64,000 nt of DNA, from positions 4,308,956 to 4,372,955 of the forward strand of contig NC_133770.1 in NCBI RefSeq assembly GCF_003597395.2, written 5' to 3'. The first letter of the stretch is position 1; each line of letters starts with the position of its first letter. Source of the stretch: Chelonoidis abingdonii (lineage: Eukaryota; Chordata; Testudines; Testudinidae). Position numbers and translations under genes: made by a program. Shown in pieces: positions 50,391-61,509 of the stretch. A model generated the notes under the pieces. It saw nothing but the letters and a program-made list of their open reading frames with translations, made no database searches and was not told the DNA's origin.

Positions 50391-51129
50391 ACACTAACAC
50401 TATTCCGATATAGTAATATCGATTTTGCGTTACTCCTCTCGTTGGGGAAGGAGTACAGAAATCGATTTAAAGGGACTGTAGTGTGGATGGGTGCAGCGTT
50501 AATCGATTACGCTGTTAAAATTGATTTAACGGTAGTGTAGACCAGGCCTGTATCCGCAAAGAACAAGAGACATGTGGCACCTTAGGAGACTAACAAATTC
50601 TATTATTCGATGAGCTTTCGTGAGCTACAGCTCACTTCTTCGGATGCACAGAATGGAACACACAGGAGACAGTTAGTTATACATACAGAGAACATGAAAA
50701 AAATGGAAGTATGCATACCACCAGGAAGAGTCTAATCATTTGAGATGTGCTATTGTGGGGGGAGGGGGAATACTTTTGAAGTGATAATTAAGATGACTCA
50801 TAGAAGGTGTGAGGAGAACTTAACATAGGGAAATAGATTCAATTAGTGTAATGACCCAGCCATTCCCAGTCTGGAGAACTTAACATAATGATACCACCCC
50901 GCCTTTCCCTGTCCAGCTTTATCTTGGCTTCGGTTGTACGCATGAGGGGTGGGGTAATAGTTGTGATTGGTACGGTGAGCTGTCCGTTTCTCTTTCCAGC
51001 CGCTGGTAGAAGGAGTTGTCTACTCTGATTGGATAGAATTTCCCCAGTGAAGGAGAGTGTATCAGGGAGGGGCGGTGATAGTAGCAGAAGGGCCAATCGG
51101 AACGGAGGGGAGGTGACTGCCCCCCCCCG

Positions 51130-51537
51130 TCCGCGTGCAACGGAGTTGTTGACTACGACATCTCGGTGCACGCGCGCAGATACGCTGAAAAAGCGGGGGG
51201 AGAACAAGGTCTCAGAATGCGCTTGCGCAGACTGGAGAGTGCGAGGCCGGTGCTGTGAGCGGAGACGATGGGTTTTGTGTGCGCATGTGCTGGGCCGGCG
51301 GGGGAGGGGTTGGGAGAGGTTTGCCTGCGTGGGGCGAGGGCCTGGTATGTGCGCGTGCGCGCGGTGGCGGGCCTGACTGGGCGCGCTGAGAGGCGGCGCT
51401 CCTGGGTGCTGTATTGTCTGTGCTCGGCCGTCGGGAGGTGGCCGTGGAGGGAAAGAGGAGCCCGCCAGAACCTGCGGCTCCTATGGAGAGCCCAGGCCCC
51501 CCGTGACGCGTCGCTCTCGGCCCCCTTCGGTCCCCGC
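51130..51537 (+). promoter_or_regulatory. CpG-island promoter and 5' leader of the KANSL1-like gene
   Basis: CpG-rich DNA with NRF1-like palindromes (TGCGCTTGCGCA near 51219, TGCGCATG near 51280) and no TATA box. It runs straight into the KANSL1-like exon. The transcript start is not determinable. Confidence 0.55.
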
Positions 51538-51950
51538 ATGGCGGCGGCCATGGCCCCAGCGCTCCCCGAGCCGCCCTCCGAAGTGCCCCCTGAGAAGGAG
51601 GCAGCGGTGAGGGGCCGCCAGGCAGCGCTGTGGGGCCGGGCGCGCAGCCTGTGCCGGAGGCTGCGGGCGCTGCAGGCTCAGCAGGTGGAGCGGCATGTTC
51701 GGCAGCAGCTGGCCGGGCTGGTGCGGTACATGGGGCGGGCGGCTCCCGCCGGCCTCCCTCGCGTCCTGGGGCCTGACCTGCGGCAGCTGGCGGCCAGCGC
51801 CACCGCCAAGCTCCGGGCCGCCCAGGAGGCTTGTGACTCGGACGCCACCGACAGCAGCAGCGGCGGCGGCGGCGGCTCTAGCTGCGGTTCCGAGGGGGAG
51901 ACTGATAGTGAAAGCCCAGAGGAGGAGCGACCCGTACCGACCCCTGTAGC
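51538..51950 (+). CDS. KANSL1-family protein, first coding exon
   Basis: KANSL1 proteins scaffold the NSL complex, which carries the MOF (KAT8) histone H4 acetyltransferase. The exon starts MAAAMAPALPEP, matching the MAAMAPAL start of KANSL1. It continues with a basic coiled-coil segment, RARSLCRRLRALQAQQVERH, equivalent to the KANSL1 segment ending QAKQVERH. It ends with a DSDATDSSSGGG motif and an acidic tail (SESPEEERP), equivalent to [20 protein letters not shown] at the end of the KANSL1 large exon. The donor is GTGAGT at 51951 (137 codons plus two bases). It is far shorter than the roughly 430-codon KANSL1 exon because the middle is absent. The frame is open upstream to 51268, but the family start decides the ATG. 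The next exon (RRRTEW-type) is not seen in the window. It could be KANSL1 or KANSL1L, but the sequence differs clearly from both. Confidence 0.8.
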
Positions 51951-53259
51951 GTGAGTAACGGGGGCTGCTCGGTCGCGGGTGGGGGCAGTTACCGGACCGG
52001 GGGTGAGGGCTGCAAAGTTACCCGCCCTTCTCGCACCTGGGGCCCGAGGGAAGTGGCGGGGTCGTCCTGGCGCATGGGCTTCTCTCCCGCAGCTGCGGCG
52101 AGAGTTTTCCTGAGGTGGATTTAAAGTGCTGTGAGTTACTTGGCGTTTCCCTGCCGTACACGCTGCAAAACCCTTCCTGGTGAGAAGGAGATGCTGTGAC
52201 AACTGCAGCGATGTGAAAGCCGCCACCGCCTGAACTGCTCACAGCAAAGCCTAAATCCGCATCTCCTCCTCCGAGACGGGAATCTGCGTCGCCAACTTCT
52301 CCACTGCTTCCCGCCCCACCCGCTATCAGTCAGACTTCTAACCTTGAGGTTACCGGCTCCTCCTTTAAACTCTGTCACTAGCTGTGCGCATTCATACAAC
52401 TCACCGCCTCCTTACCAATACTACTCTCAGAACGCGGATTCTGGCCATGTTCTCTCAACGTGGGTGAATAAATAAATGCTTTGTTATAACGAGTTTTTTC
52501 CTTGAGTACCTGATCCTTAGTTTCAGGTTTAAGTTTTCAAACAAACCCACTTCATGCTTATTTTTGTAGAGTTGCTTCAGTATTATAATTAAGTCTCGGC
52601 TATGTAATTTAGTTAACATCTAATTTGCTTAATCTGATCTTCCATTTTCAGGTAGAATAAAACATTGGGCAAAAAGAACACAAAGTATGAGTTTGCAGTA
52701 ATAGAAAAGAAGAGAGTGGTTTTGTAGTAAATGCACTGAGTTGGAAGGAGATCTTGGTTCAATTACTGGTTCTGCCATAGATTTCCTGTGTGAGATTTGG
52801 TGTCACTATTTGCTTCATTTATCTAATTTAAATGCAGATACTTCCTTATCTCATAAGGTTGTTGTGACATTCTTAAATACTATCCTGATAGTATTTCTTG
52901 AGGCAAGGGGACAGTACGGTAACCAACATCTTAAGACCATCATATAGGGGTTTTGAATAACTTTTTAGGCCAAAACAGTCTCTTCAGGTTGTAAATTTGT
53001 GTTGTAAGTAATCTGAAAATTGGGATTCTGGTTTGTGGTGTTTATATTGTAATATATATAGATGACTTTACAGAGGAGAACTAATTTGTTTAAAATGTCA
53101 TTGATTCATTTCCATAGTGCTAGTAGAATGCATGTCTCTTCACAGACATTCAGGGCGAGGAGGTCCCTGCCTAAAGAAATGTAATAGTTGGAAAAAATCA
53201 AACAGGCCATGATTTGTGGGGTGAAAAGTACAGAAGCGGAGAAACAAAGAACGTTCCTG

Positions 53260-53293
<34 letters not shown>

Positions 53294-53570
53294 TTTCTGA
53301 AACTCACTGTTCCTGTTGAACATGGAAATCTTGAAACACCACTATCCTTGTCAACAAACAACTTTCAGCATAGTGAAACTGGGATTTTTTGGATGTATAT
53401 TACAAATTAAAACCATCATGTTTTCATACTGTTAATTTAGTAATTCATTGGTTTTAATAGAGGCCATACGTGTGCTCTGAAAGTATTGCATATTTATTAC
53501 AAGCTATTGTTTTGCTTTCTAGGGAGGAAGTGACTAGCAGACTGAACAGTTAAATAAATGTCTCTCCCTA
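51951..53570. other. KANSL1-like intron 1, proximal part
   Basis: The CpG-rich start fades by about 52.4 kb. A CORE-SINE-like stretch (GGTTCAATTACTGGTTCTGC, CTTATCTCATAAGGTTGTTG) lies at about 52715-52870, and a T/A homopolymer at 53261-53290. No exon seen. Confidence 0.55.
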
Positions 53571-53577
53571 TATTATA

Positions 53578-53788
53578 TTACTTTTATCTCCTAGAACTTG
53601 AAGGGACCTTGAAAGGTCATTGAGTCCAGTCCTCTGTATTCACTAGCAGTACCAAGTATTGTCCCTGATGGGTTTTTTGTTTTTTTTTTTCCTTCCCCAG
53701 ATTCTGTAAATGGGCCCCTCAAGGATTGAACTCTCAACCCTGGGTTTAGCAGACCAGTGCTCCAACCACTGAGCTATCCCTCCCCCCA
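53578..53788 (-). repeat. tRNA-derived SINE (turtle Pol III SINE type)
   Basis: On the minus strand it starts GGGGGAGGGATAGCTCAGTGG. The A box TAGCTCAGTGGTTGG is at 53762-53776 and the B box GAGTTCAATCC at 53723-53733. A LINE-like tail follows. It is too diverged in the tRNA body and carries the SINE tail, so it is not a functional tRNA gene. Confidence 0.85.
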
Positions 53789-53939
53789 GTTACTTAGTTT
53801 GCGATGTAGAACCTCTTACTTTTAGACATAAGATGCAAACAACAGTTGTAGGATTCGTTTAGAGCATTCAGCACAGTTTCAATATTATGTAATCTATCCT
53901 GTGAAGCAGTGACTCTGAAAAAAGTCATGGTGGGTAATC

Positions 53940-55240
53940 AACTAGACATGAGTTCCCAGTGCAGTACTTTAGCTAATGCAGTTCTTGAGTGCAAAAATGG
54001 GAATTTCGAGTAGGAATAGAAGAGTTCTCTCTGGTGTCCACACTTCAGAAAGGATGTTGATAAATGGGAGCAGGTTCAGAGAAGAGCCATGAGAATGATT
54101 AAAGGATTGAAAATCTGCTTTACAGTGACAGACTCAAGGAATTCAGTTTCTTTACCTCAACAAAAAGAAGGTGAAGGGGTGACTTGGTTACATTCTGTAA
54201 GTACCTCCATGGGGAACAAATATTAAATAAGGTCTCTTCAGTCTATCAGAGAAAGGTATAATCCCTAATTCTGTGGCTGGAACTTGAAGCCAGACAAATT
54301 CAGATTGGAAATAAAGCAGACATTTATACGAGAGAGTGAGTAACCATTGTTCCAATTTACCAAGGTGTGTGGTGGATTCTCTCACTGACAGTTTTAAAAT
54401 CAAGATTGGATATTGTCCTGAGTTATTTTAGGAATTATTTTGCAAGCGTTCTATGGCCTGTGTTATACAGGAGGTCAGAGTAGATTGGAGTGGGCAAACT
54501 ATAGCCTGGGGGCCACATCCAGCCCTCCAGACATTTTAATCCGGCCCTCGAACTCCCACCGGGAAGTGGGATTAGGGGCTTGCCCCATGAAGCACAGCTC
54601 CCAAAAGCAGTGGTATGTCCCCCCTCTGGCTTCTTCCCCTAGGGGCAGCCATGGGGTTCTGCGCGCTGCCCCTGCAGCTCCCATTGCCCGGGAACCGTGA
54701 CCAATGGGAGCTGAAGGGGCAGTGCCTGCGGACAGGGAGCACACAGAGCTGCCTGGCTATGCCTCATGAAGCCAGAGGGGGGACGTGCCGCTGCTTGTGG
54801 GAGCCACTTGAGGTAGGTGCCACTGGGAGCCTGCATTCCTGACCCCCACCTGCACCGTGACCCTCTGCCACAACCCTGGTCCACCTCCCACACTCCAAAC
54901 CCCTCAGTCTGAGCCTAGAGCAACCTCGTGCACCCCAACCCCTCATCTCCAGCCCCACCTCAGAGCCATCACCCCAACCACCTGTGCCATCCCCATCCCA
55001 GAGCCCCTTCGCACACCCTGAATTCCTCATTTCTGGCCCCATCCCAGAGCCCACACCCCCATTCAGATCCCTCATCCCCTCTTGCACCCCAACCACCAAT
55101 TTCGTGAGCATTCATGGCCTGCCATAAAATTTCAATACCCAGATGTGGCTGTTGGGCCAAAAAGTTTGCCCACCCCTGAACTAGCTGATCACAGTAGTCT
55201 CTTCTGACTTTGGAATCCATGAATCTGTGGTGATGGTTGA
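53940..55240 (+). mobile_element. CR1/L3-like LINE 3' end, split by a hAT element
   Basis: GTTCAGAGAAGAGCCATGAG, a CTTGGTTACATTCTGTAAGT block and the tail GGAGGTCAGAGTAGA ... TGATCACAGTAGTCTCTTCT are continuous once 54485-55178 is removed. Confidence 0.7.
54485..55178. mobile_element. hAT-type element, about 0.7 kb
   Basis: Left end TTGGAGTGGGCAAACTATAG and right end AAAAAGTTTGCCCACCCCTG are inverted. The candidate 8-bp duplication is diverged (AGAGTAGA against AACTAGCT). The GC-rich body encodes nothing recognisable. Same family as 55769-56516. Confidence 0.7.
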
Positions 55241-55768
55241 TCATTTACTGATAAAAGCACAAAACTTGAAGACTGTTAATCTTGGTTCTGTTCCTATCAC
55301 TGACACACTTGGACTATAGCAGAGTAATTTAATCTATGTGTCAGTTTCCCCCCGTCAGTTAGGGGTTACTGTGTTTTAGGGCTGTAATTAACCTTTAAGT
55401 ACTTTGAGATGATTGGAAGAGAGAGCTCTTTTTAACCGTAGATTTTTATGGTGCACATAATCCTACAGATTAGGCTGCATCATCCAGCTCTTGAATGATC
55501 CTCTTCTTGATGTTTGTTTTCCAGTTATCTAGTGAGGTGAGTATTCTATTCCCCCCTGTGGTAATTTATTAGCTAAAAGTGGATGAAAGGGAATCATTAT
55601 TGAGAGGCAGCGTCCTTCTAGAAAGCAGTCTCCACCCTCACACCACATAGCGAATGCTAAGATTCTTACTAGGGTGCTACCCCTCTTCCTGCTCAGGCGT
55701 TTCATCTTCATTATAAGCCTCTGATTAGTAGGTGTCTGATACGTTGACTGTTGTGATTCTACGTAGCA

Positions 55769-56516
55769 CAGGGGTGGGCAAACTACGGCTTGAGGGCTGG
55801 ATCTGGCCTGCGAGCTCCTGCTGAGGAGCAGGATCTGGGACTTGCCCTGCCCCAGTGCTCCAGCCAGGGTGCAGGGTTGGGGGACACACCACACGGCTTC
55901 CAGAAGCCGTGGCATAGCCCCACTCTGGCACTCTAGCCAGGGCGCAAGGTCAGGGGCTGTTCCACGTGGCTCCCAGAAGCCAAAGGACGATCCCGCTCCA
56001 ATGGATGGGGCAGCATCCATGTGCTTCCGTGTAGGAGCTGAAGAAGGGACATGCTGCTGCTTCCTGAAGCCACTTGAAGTAAGCACTGCTGGGAGCCTGC
56101 ACCCCTGAGCCTCTCCCAACCCCCTGCCCCAGCCTGGATTACCCTCCGAACCCCTCGATCCCAGCCTGGAGCACCCTCCTGCACCCCCAGCCAGAGCCTG
56201 CGCTGCTTCCCACACCCCTGCCCTAGCTCTGATTCCCCCTTCTGCCCTCCAAACCCCTCGGTCCCAGCCCAGAGCACCCTCCTATACCCCAACCTCCTCA
56301 TCCACAGTCCCACCACCTCCCCAGCTGGAACTCTTGCAGACCGCACTCCTCCAGCCTGGAGCCCTTTCCTGTCCATTGAACTCCTCATTTCTGGCCAGAC
56401 CCCAGAGCCAGCACCCCCAACCAGAGCCCAACCCCAATTTTGTGAGCATTCATTGCTCACCATACAATTTCTATTCCCAGATGTGGCCTGCGGGCCAAAA
56501 AGTCTGCCCATCCCTG
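55769..56516. mobile_element. hAT-type element, second copy
   Basis: Ends CAGGGGTGGGCAAACTACGG and, inverted, CAGGGATGGGCAGACTTTTTGG. 8-bp duplications ACGTAGCA (55761-55768) and ACCTAGCA (56517-56524). The GC-rich body contains CCCCAACC/CACACC-type repeats but no transposase. Confidence 0.85.
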
Positions 56517-56529
56517 ACCTAGCAGAACC

Positions 56530-57320
56530 TCTTGGTTGTTGTGAGGAGGGGGGAATCTTTGATATTTGGTCCTTTCTAGCCTATGTCTGACTCTTTCAGT
56601 GAACAGCTCCAGTTGTCTCAGTTGGTCTTCAGAGGTTTCACAAGAATCAGCAAAGTGAAATTGACCTGATGTTTATCAGTTTCCCTATAGCAGCAGTGAA
56701 AAATAAGTTATAATGACAAGCATTGTAAAGCTATTCATGTGAGGTAAGAGGACCCAAATAAAGCAGGCTGGAAGAGGCAGAGCAATAGGTGGAGAGCTTC
56801 ATCTGCTAGGATGTTAAGGAAGGGGCTGAATAGAGCACCCTTGCCCAAGGAGTCAAGCCTTCTGGGGGCCGGGAGGCTTTTTCCTCCTAGTGAGTAGAGG
56901 GGTAGATCTTCAAAACTGAAGCCTTAATAACCAGAAATAGATATAAAAGAACTTAGGAGCAAAGGCCCAGGATCAGGACCTTGGTGGAAATTCCATTGTC
57001 TTTCCCAGCTGCTTTTTGGTTGGCAGAGGTGGTGCTGCGCTGCTTAACCTCACTGGACATGTGGGGCTTATGTTTTCATAGCCTTTGGGTAGTAGGTGTC
57101 TGTGAAGCTTTTAATCTCTGGGGATTTGCTGTATTTGTAGTGATATTCCGTGTTTTGTTTCCCTCTTAATGCATGCATTGTATCTCCTTTGGAACCTAAT
57201 TTTGTATTGCTTTTTTTGTGAGCTGAAAAAATTTAGGAGACTATAGTGTGGAGGCAGTACATGCTCTAACGTTGCCTTTGTAGTAAAATTATTTTAAGAT
57301 ATTTTGTATTTGTTGAAGGA
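56530..57320. other. Intronic DNA, nothing recognised
   Basis: Lies between the hAT element and the CR1. No splice-bounded coding segment matching KANSL1 exon 3 was found. Confidence 0.45.
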
Positions 57321-57995
57321 AACAAACACTACTAAAAACACTTAACTAATTCTTGAAGGATATGATGTACTTGAACATTCAGAAAGCCTTTGATAAGTGA
57401 CCTTATCAAAGGCTCTTTAGCAAAGTAAGGAGTCGGGATAAAAGGGAGGGTCTTCTCGTGGATCAGTAACTGGTTAAAAGACAGGAAACAGCATTGGAAT
57501 AGATGGTCATTCTTCACATTGGAGAGAGGTACTGGGACCAGTGCTGTTCAACATACTCATAAATGATTTGGAAAAGGGAGTAAACAGTGCGGTGGCAAAG
57601 TTTGCAGATGATACAAAATTTCTTAAGATAGTTAAGTTCAAAACTGACTGAGTTACAAAGTGCTCTAACAAAACTGGGTGATCAGGTAACACAATGGCAG
57701 ATGAAATTGATTGTTAAATGCAAAGTAATGCACTCTGGGAAAATAATCCCACCTACACTTACAAAGTGTGACTAAATTAGCTGTTATCACTCTAGAAAAA
57801 GATCTTGGAGTCATCAAGGATAGTTCTCTGAAAACAACTTCTCAGTGTGCAGGGACAGTCCAAAAAAGCTAACAATGTTAGGAACCATTAGGAAAGGAAT
57901 AGATGGGACAGAAAATAAAATGCCACTATAGAAATCCATTTTCCCCCCACACCTTGAATACTGCATGCAGTTGGGTTGCCCCATCTCAAATAAGA

Positions 57996-58190
57996 TACAC
58001 CTCTACTCTGATATAACGTGACCCGATATTACGTGAATTCGGATATAACATGGTAAAGCAGCGCTCGGGGGGGGGGGGGGGGCTGCGCATGCCGGCGGAT
58101 CAAAGCAAGTTCGATATAACGTGGTTTCACCTATAACGTGGTAAGATTTTTTGGCTCCCGAGGACAGCGTGATATCGGGGTAGAGGTGTA
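57996..58190. mobile_element. Mariner-type MITE
   Basis: Inverted ends TACACCTCTACTCTGATAT and TACACCTCTACCCCGATAT, flanked by TA, within the CR1. It contains a G run (58069-58082). Confidence 0.8.
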
Positions 58191-58533
58191 TATTTGAACT
58201 GGAAAAGGTACAGAGAAAGGTAACAAAAATGAAATAGCTTCCATTTGAAAGAGAGGAGAGCCTGGGATTGTTCAGCTTGGAAAAGAGATGAGGGGGCGTG
58301 GGGGATACAATAGAGGTCTATAAAATCATGAGTTGTGTGAAGAAAGTGAATACAGGAGTGTCGTTTACTCCTCCACGTAACACAAGAACCAGGGGTCACC
58401 CAATGAAATTAATAGGCAGCAAGTTTCAACAAACATAAGGAAGTACTTCACACAGTGCACAGTAAATTGTAGAACTCATTGCCACTGGGATATTGTGAAA
58501 GCTAAAAGAATACCTGGGTTCAAAAAAGAACTA

Positions 58534-60172
58534 GGCCTTGCCTATACTACAAAGTTTTGTCAACAAATAAAACTACCCTGATGATAGACATGGCTTTTTG
58601 TGCGAAATTTTTGTTGACAAAGTGCCAGAGTAGACACTGCGCTGGATTTTATTGCTTTAATTGGCCTCCAGGAGGTGTCCCACCATGCCCATTGCAGCTG
58701 CTCTGGTCAACAGTTTGAACTCCACTGCCCTACAGCCAGGTAAACAACCATGGCCCCTCCACCTTAGAAACCTTGGAAATTTTTGAAATTCTGTTTTCCG
58801 TTTGCTCAGTGTGGACAGGTCTGATCACATGTTCCTAGGTGATCATGGCAGGTTATTGCAGCAAATGCTTTCCAGCATGCACCACTGTGTAGCTGTTGGA
58901 TCTGATCGGTATGTGGGGAGAGGAGTCACGGGTGCGCTTGAGCCATAGGAATTGAGATGTCTGTGGGCACATTTCTCAAGACTTTTGTGGAAAGAGCTAT
59001 TACCGGGACACTCTGCAGTGCAGAGTGAAGATAACGGAGCTGAGGCAGGCATATCATTAAGTGTGAGAGGCAAACGGTCACTCATCTATACCGAAGACCT
59101 GCTAGTTGATGTCAGTGAAACACCCAGGGTGATCCACAAGCGCCTGCAACACCATGGAGAAGTACCCCTTCCTATTGATGTACTCCATCACAAGCTGGTC
59201 TGGTGCCAAAATTGTAATGTGTGTGCCATCTATAGCCCCTCCACAGTTAAGGAGACCCATTTTTGCAAAGCCATCCACTATTTCACACACGTTTCCCAAA
59301 GTCATGGATCTTTGTAACAGGATGCGATTTATTGCCCTGCACATTTACATTAATGTATCCCCAATGGTCAGCTTCTCAACTCCAAATTCATTCGTGATCA
59401 ACCGGTAGCAGTCTGGAGTCGCCAGCTTCTGCACAGTGCCACACGCTTCTCTAACAATAGGGCAGTCTCATTCTGATGTCCTTGCACTGCAGTGCTGGAG
59501 TGAGCTCCGTGCACAGTTCCAGGAAGGTGGCTTTTCACATCACAAAGTTCTATAGCCACTGATTGTCATCCCACACCTGTCTGATGGTACGATCCCATCA
59601 TTTAGTGCTTATTTCCCAAGCCCAAAAATGACCGTCTGCCGCTATTCTGTGAATGCCAAAAGCAACTAAAGTTGCTCCTATCCATATTACACGGCATGTC
59701 AGGCAACTGGGAGTCATCTTCAGTTAAGAACATTGCAATTAACTGCACTGCCATCCTCAGTGTCTTCATGACAGTTATCAGAGCATAGGAGAGCAGTGCA
59801 GGATCCATTCTTTCTCACAAAAATGCCCGGTTGCACAGCAAAGAAGGGCTGTTGAAAAATACCATGAAAGAAAGCTGTAAGCCTGTGGAACACTGGGACA
59901 GAAAGCAATGTATCACAGGACATTGAGCCCAGTCCCAAGTTGCACTGCAATCCGCTCCACTTTCCCATGACGTATAATGACAAAAGATGTCGAACTGGGC
60001 TGTGGGATAGGTACTCACAGTGCACTTCTCATACTGTTGATGCTAGTGCCCCAAGTGTGGACGGGCTTTGCTGACAGAGTAAGTATGAACATGCAATACC
60101 GATTTTTATTATAGTGCTTTTTGAATGTCTGCATCACTTTTGTTGACAAAACTCTGTAATGTAGAAAAGGTC
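58534..60172 (-). mobile_element. PIF-Harbinger element, 1.64 kb, inside the CR1
   Basis: Left end GGCCTTGCCTATACTACAAAGTTTTGTC matches the inverted right end GACCTTTTCTACATTACAGAGTTTTGTC. TTGTTGACAAA-type palindromes lie inside both ends. It contains a transposase remnant on the minus strand. Confidence 0.8.
59102..59400 (-). pseudogene. Harbinger transposase fragment
   Basis: One 80-residue open stretch with SMTLGNVCEIVDGFAKMGLL, NCGGAIDGTHITILAP and YINRKGYFSMVLQALVDHPG, which is the first catalytic Asp region of the DDE nuclease. The rest of the gene is lost or frame-broken. Confidence 0.85.
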
Positions 60173-60261
60173 TTTGATATGCTGATAGAGGATAGGTCCA
60201 TCAATGGCTATTAGCCATAATATGGTTGCGTCTCTGTGTGCTCCTAAACTTCTGACTGCTA

Positions 60262-61343
60262 GGCCAGGTCTACACTGCGACTTTAAATCGGTTTAATGGC
60301 CGATATACCGATTTAACGCTGTATCCGTTCACACGACGTCGTCATTAATATTCGAGTTTACAACGGTCCTTAAATGATTTCGGAACTCCTCCCAAACGAG
60401 AGGAGTAGCGGCGCTCAATTCGATAGTGATAATCGGATCTTAGGGTTCATGTGGACGAAATCGAACGTTATTGGCCTACCGGGCCGGCATCCCAGAGTGC
60501 AGCACTGACGCTCTGGGACAGCAATTTCTGAACTCGATGCAGCGGGCAGGTAAACAGTAAAAGCCCCGCGAACTTTTTGAATTACCATTTCCTGCTTGCC
60601 CACGTGGAGCTTCTGATCAGCACGGCTGGCAATGCATTTGAAATTCGAAAAAGAGCTCCAGCATAGACGTACGGGAGAATACTAGTCTGATCGCTGTATG
60701 GGAGACAAATCTGTTGTATGCAAGCTTCCGTTACAGAAACGAATCAAAGGCGTGATAAAACTCCAGGATACACAGCCGCTGTGTTGGACAAGCGTAACGG
60801 GAAGCCAGAGACTCAAATGGACGCCATGAAGGGCGGGAGGGGGTACTGAGGACTCCAGCTATCCCAAGTCCACAGCAGCCTCTGAAATTATTTGCATTCT
60901 TGGCCTGAGCTCCCAATGTCTGTAGGTTCAAAACACAGTGTCTGGCGTGGTCCAGGGAACGCTCCTCAGTTTATTTCCCCCCACACCACGTGAAAAAAAA
61001 AGGGAAAGATTGCTGTGCTATGGCGTTTGCTCCATGCACTCTGCGAAAAGGCGCAAGGGTTGTTCTGCTGCTTCACAAGGGAGGGGTGAGGCTGTACCAT
61101 GCACACCCGGGCAGTGTTTTCCTGCCCATCCAGACTGTGCTCACGGGAAGGGAACTTGGATAGCCTGAGGGAACACTACCCACAGTGCACCGTCTGAATC
61201 GATGGTAGCTTTGGGACCATGGACGCTGAAAAACAATGCGATTTCGGGATCCCACTGTGGACGCGCTAAACCGATTTTATTAGATCTGTTTTGTAATATC
61301 GGTTTAAGCTAATTCGAAATAATCGTGCAGTGTAGACGTACCC
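60262..61343. mobile_element. Non-autonomous PIF-Harbinger element, 1082 bp, inside the CR1
   Basis: Ends GGCCAGGTCTACACTGC and, inverted, GGGTACGTCTACACTGC. 3-bp duplications CTA at 60259-60261 and 61344-61346. No transposase inside. Subterminal AATCGGTTTA blocks are shared with the element at 46381. Confidence 0.88.
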
Positions 61344-61509
61344 CTAGAAGCTGGGACTGGATGACAGTATGGATCACTCAATAAATTGCCCTGTTTTTTT
61401 TTTTTTTCCTCCCTCCTGAAGCATCTGACTCTGCTCACAGTCAAAAGACAGGATACTGTGCTAGATGGACCACTGGTCTGACCTAGTATGGTCGTTCTTA
61501 CGGTTTTAC

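Larger units (their letters stand above)
46381..50548 (+). mobile_element. PIF-Harbinger DNA transposon, 4168 bp
   Basis: Ends are GGCTACGTCTACACTAC and, inverted, GGCCTGGTCTACACTAC (3 mismatches in 17). Flanked by 3-bp duplications TGT (46378-46380 and 50549-50551), the size expected for this superfamily. It carries a broken transposase on the plus strand and a decayed second gene on the minus strand. AATAAAG near 48081 could be the transposase polyadenylation signal. Confidence 0.92.
46351..50880 (-). mobile_element. Penelope-like element, 5'-truncated, split by a Harbinger insertion
   Basis: The 3' end (46351-46380) and the rest (50549-50871) are the two sides of one element. Rejoining at the 3-bp duplication restores the family sequence TTAGTCTGTATCCGC. 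On the minus strand, 50839-50871 ends in DWEWLGHYTN and a stop, the C-terminus I associate with the GIY-YIG endonuclease protein of turtle Penelope-like elements. The remainder is 3' untranslated with a hairpin GTGAGC-TGTA-GCTCAC followed by GAAAGCT. Confidence 0.7.

Noticed and set aside
51268..51537. Upstream extension of the KANSL1-like frame (start at 51268)
   Set aside because: The sequence is low-complexity Gly/Arg/Cys encoded by the CpG island, while the ATG at 51538 matches the conserved KANSL1 start.
53723..53776. tRNA gene on the minus strand
   Set aside because: The A and B boxes are present, but the body is diverged and continues into a SINE tail without a clean acceptor stem or terminator.
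58840..59085. Open frame on the minus strand beside the Harbinger transposase fragment
   Set aside because: Lies inside the element but shows no transposase or Myb motif. Likely a chance frame in decayed transposon DNA.
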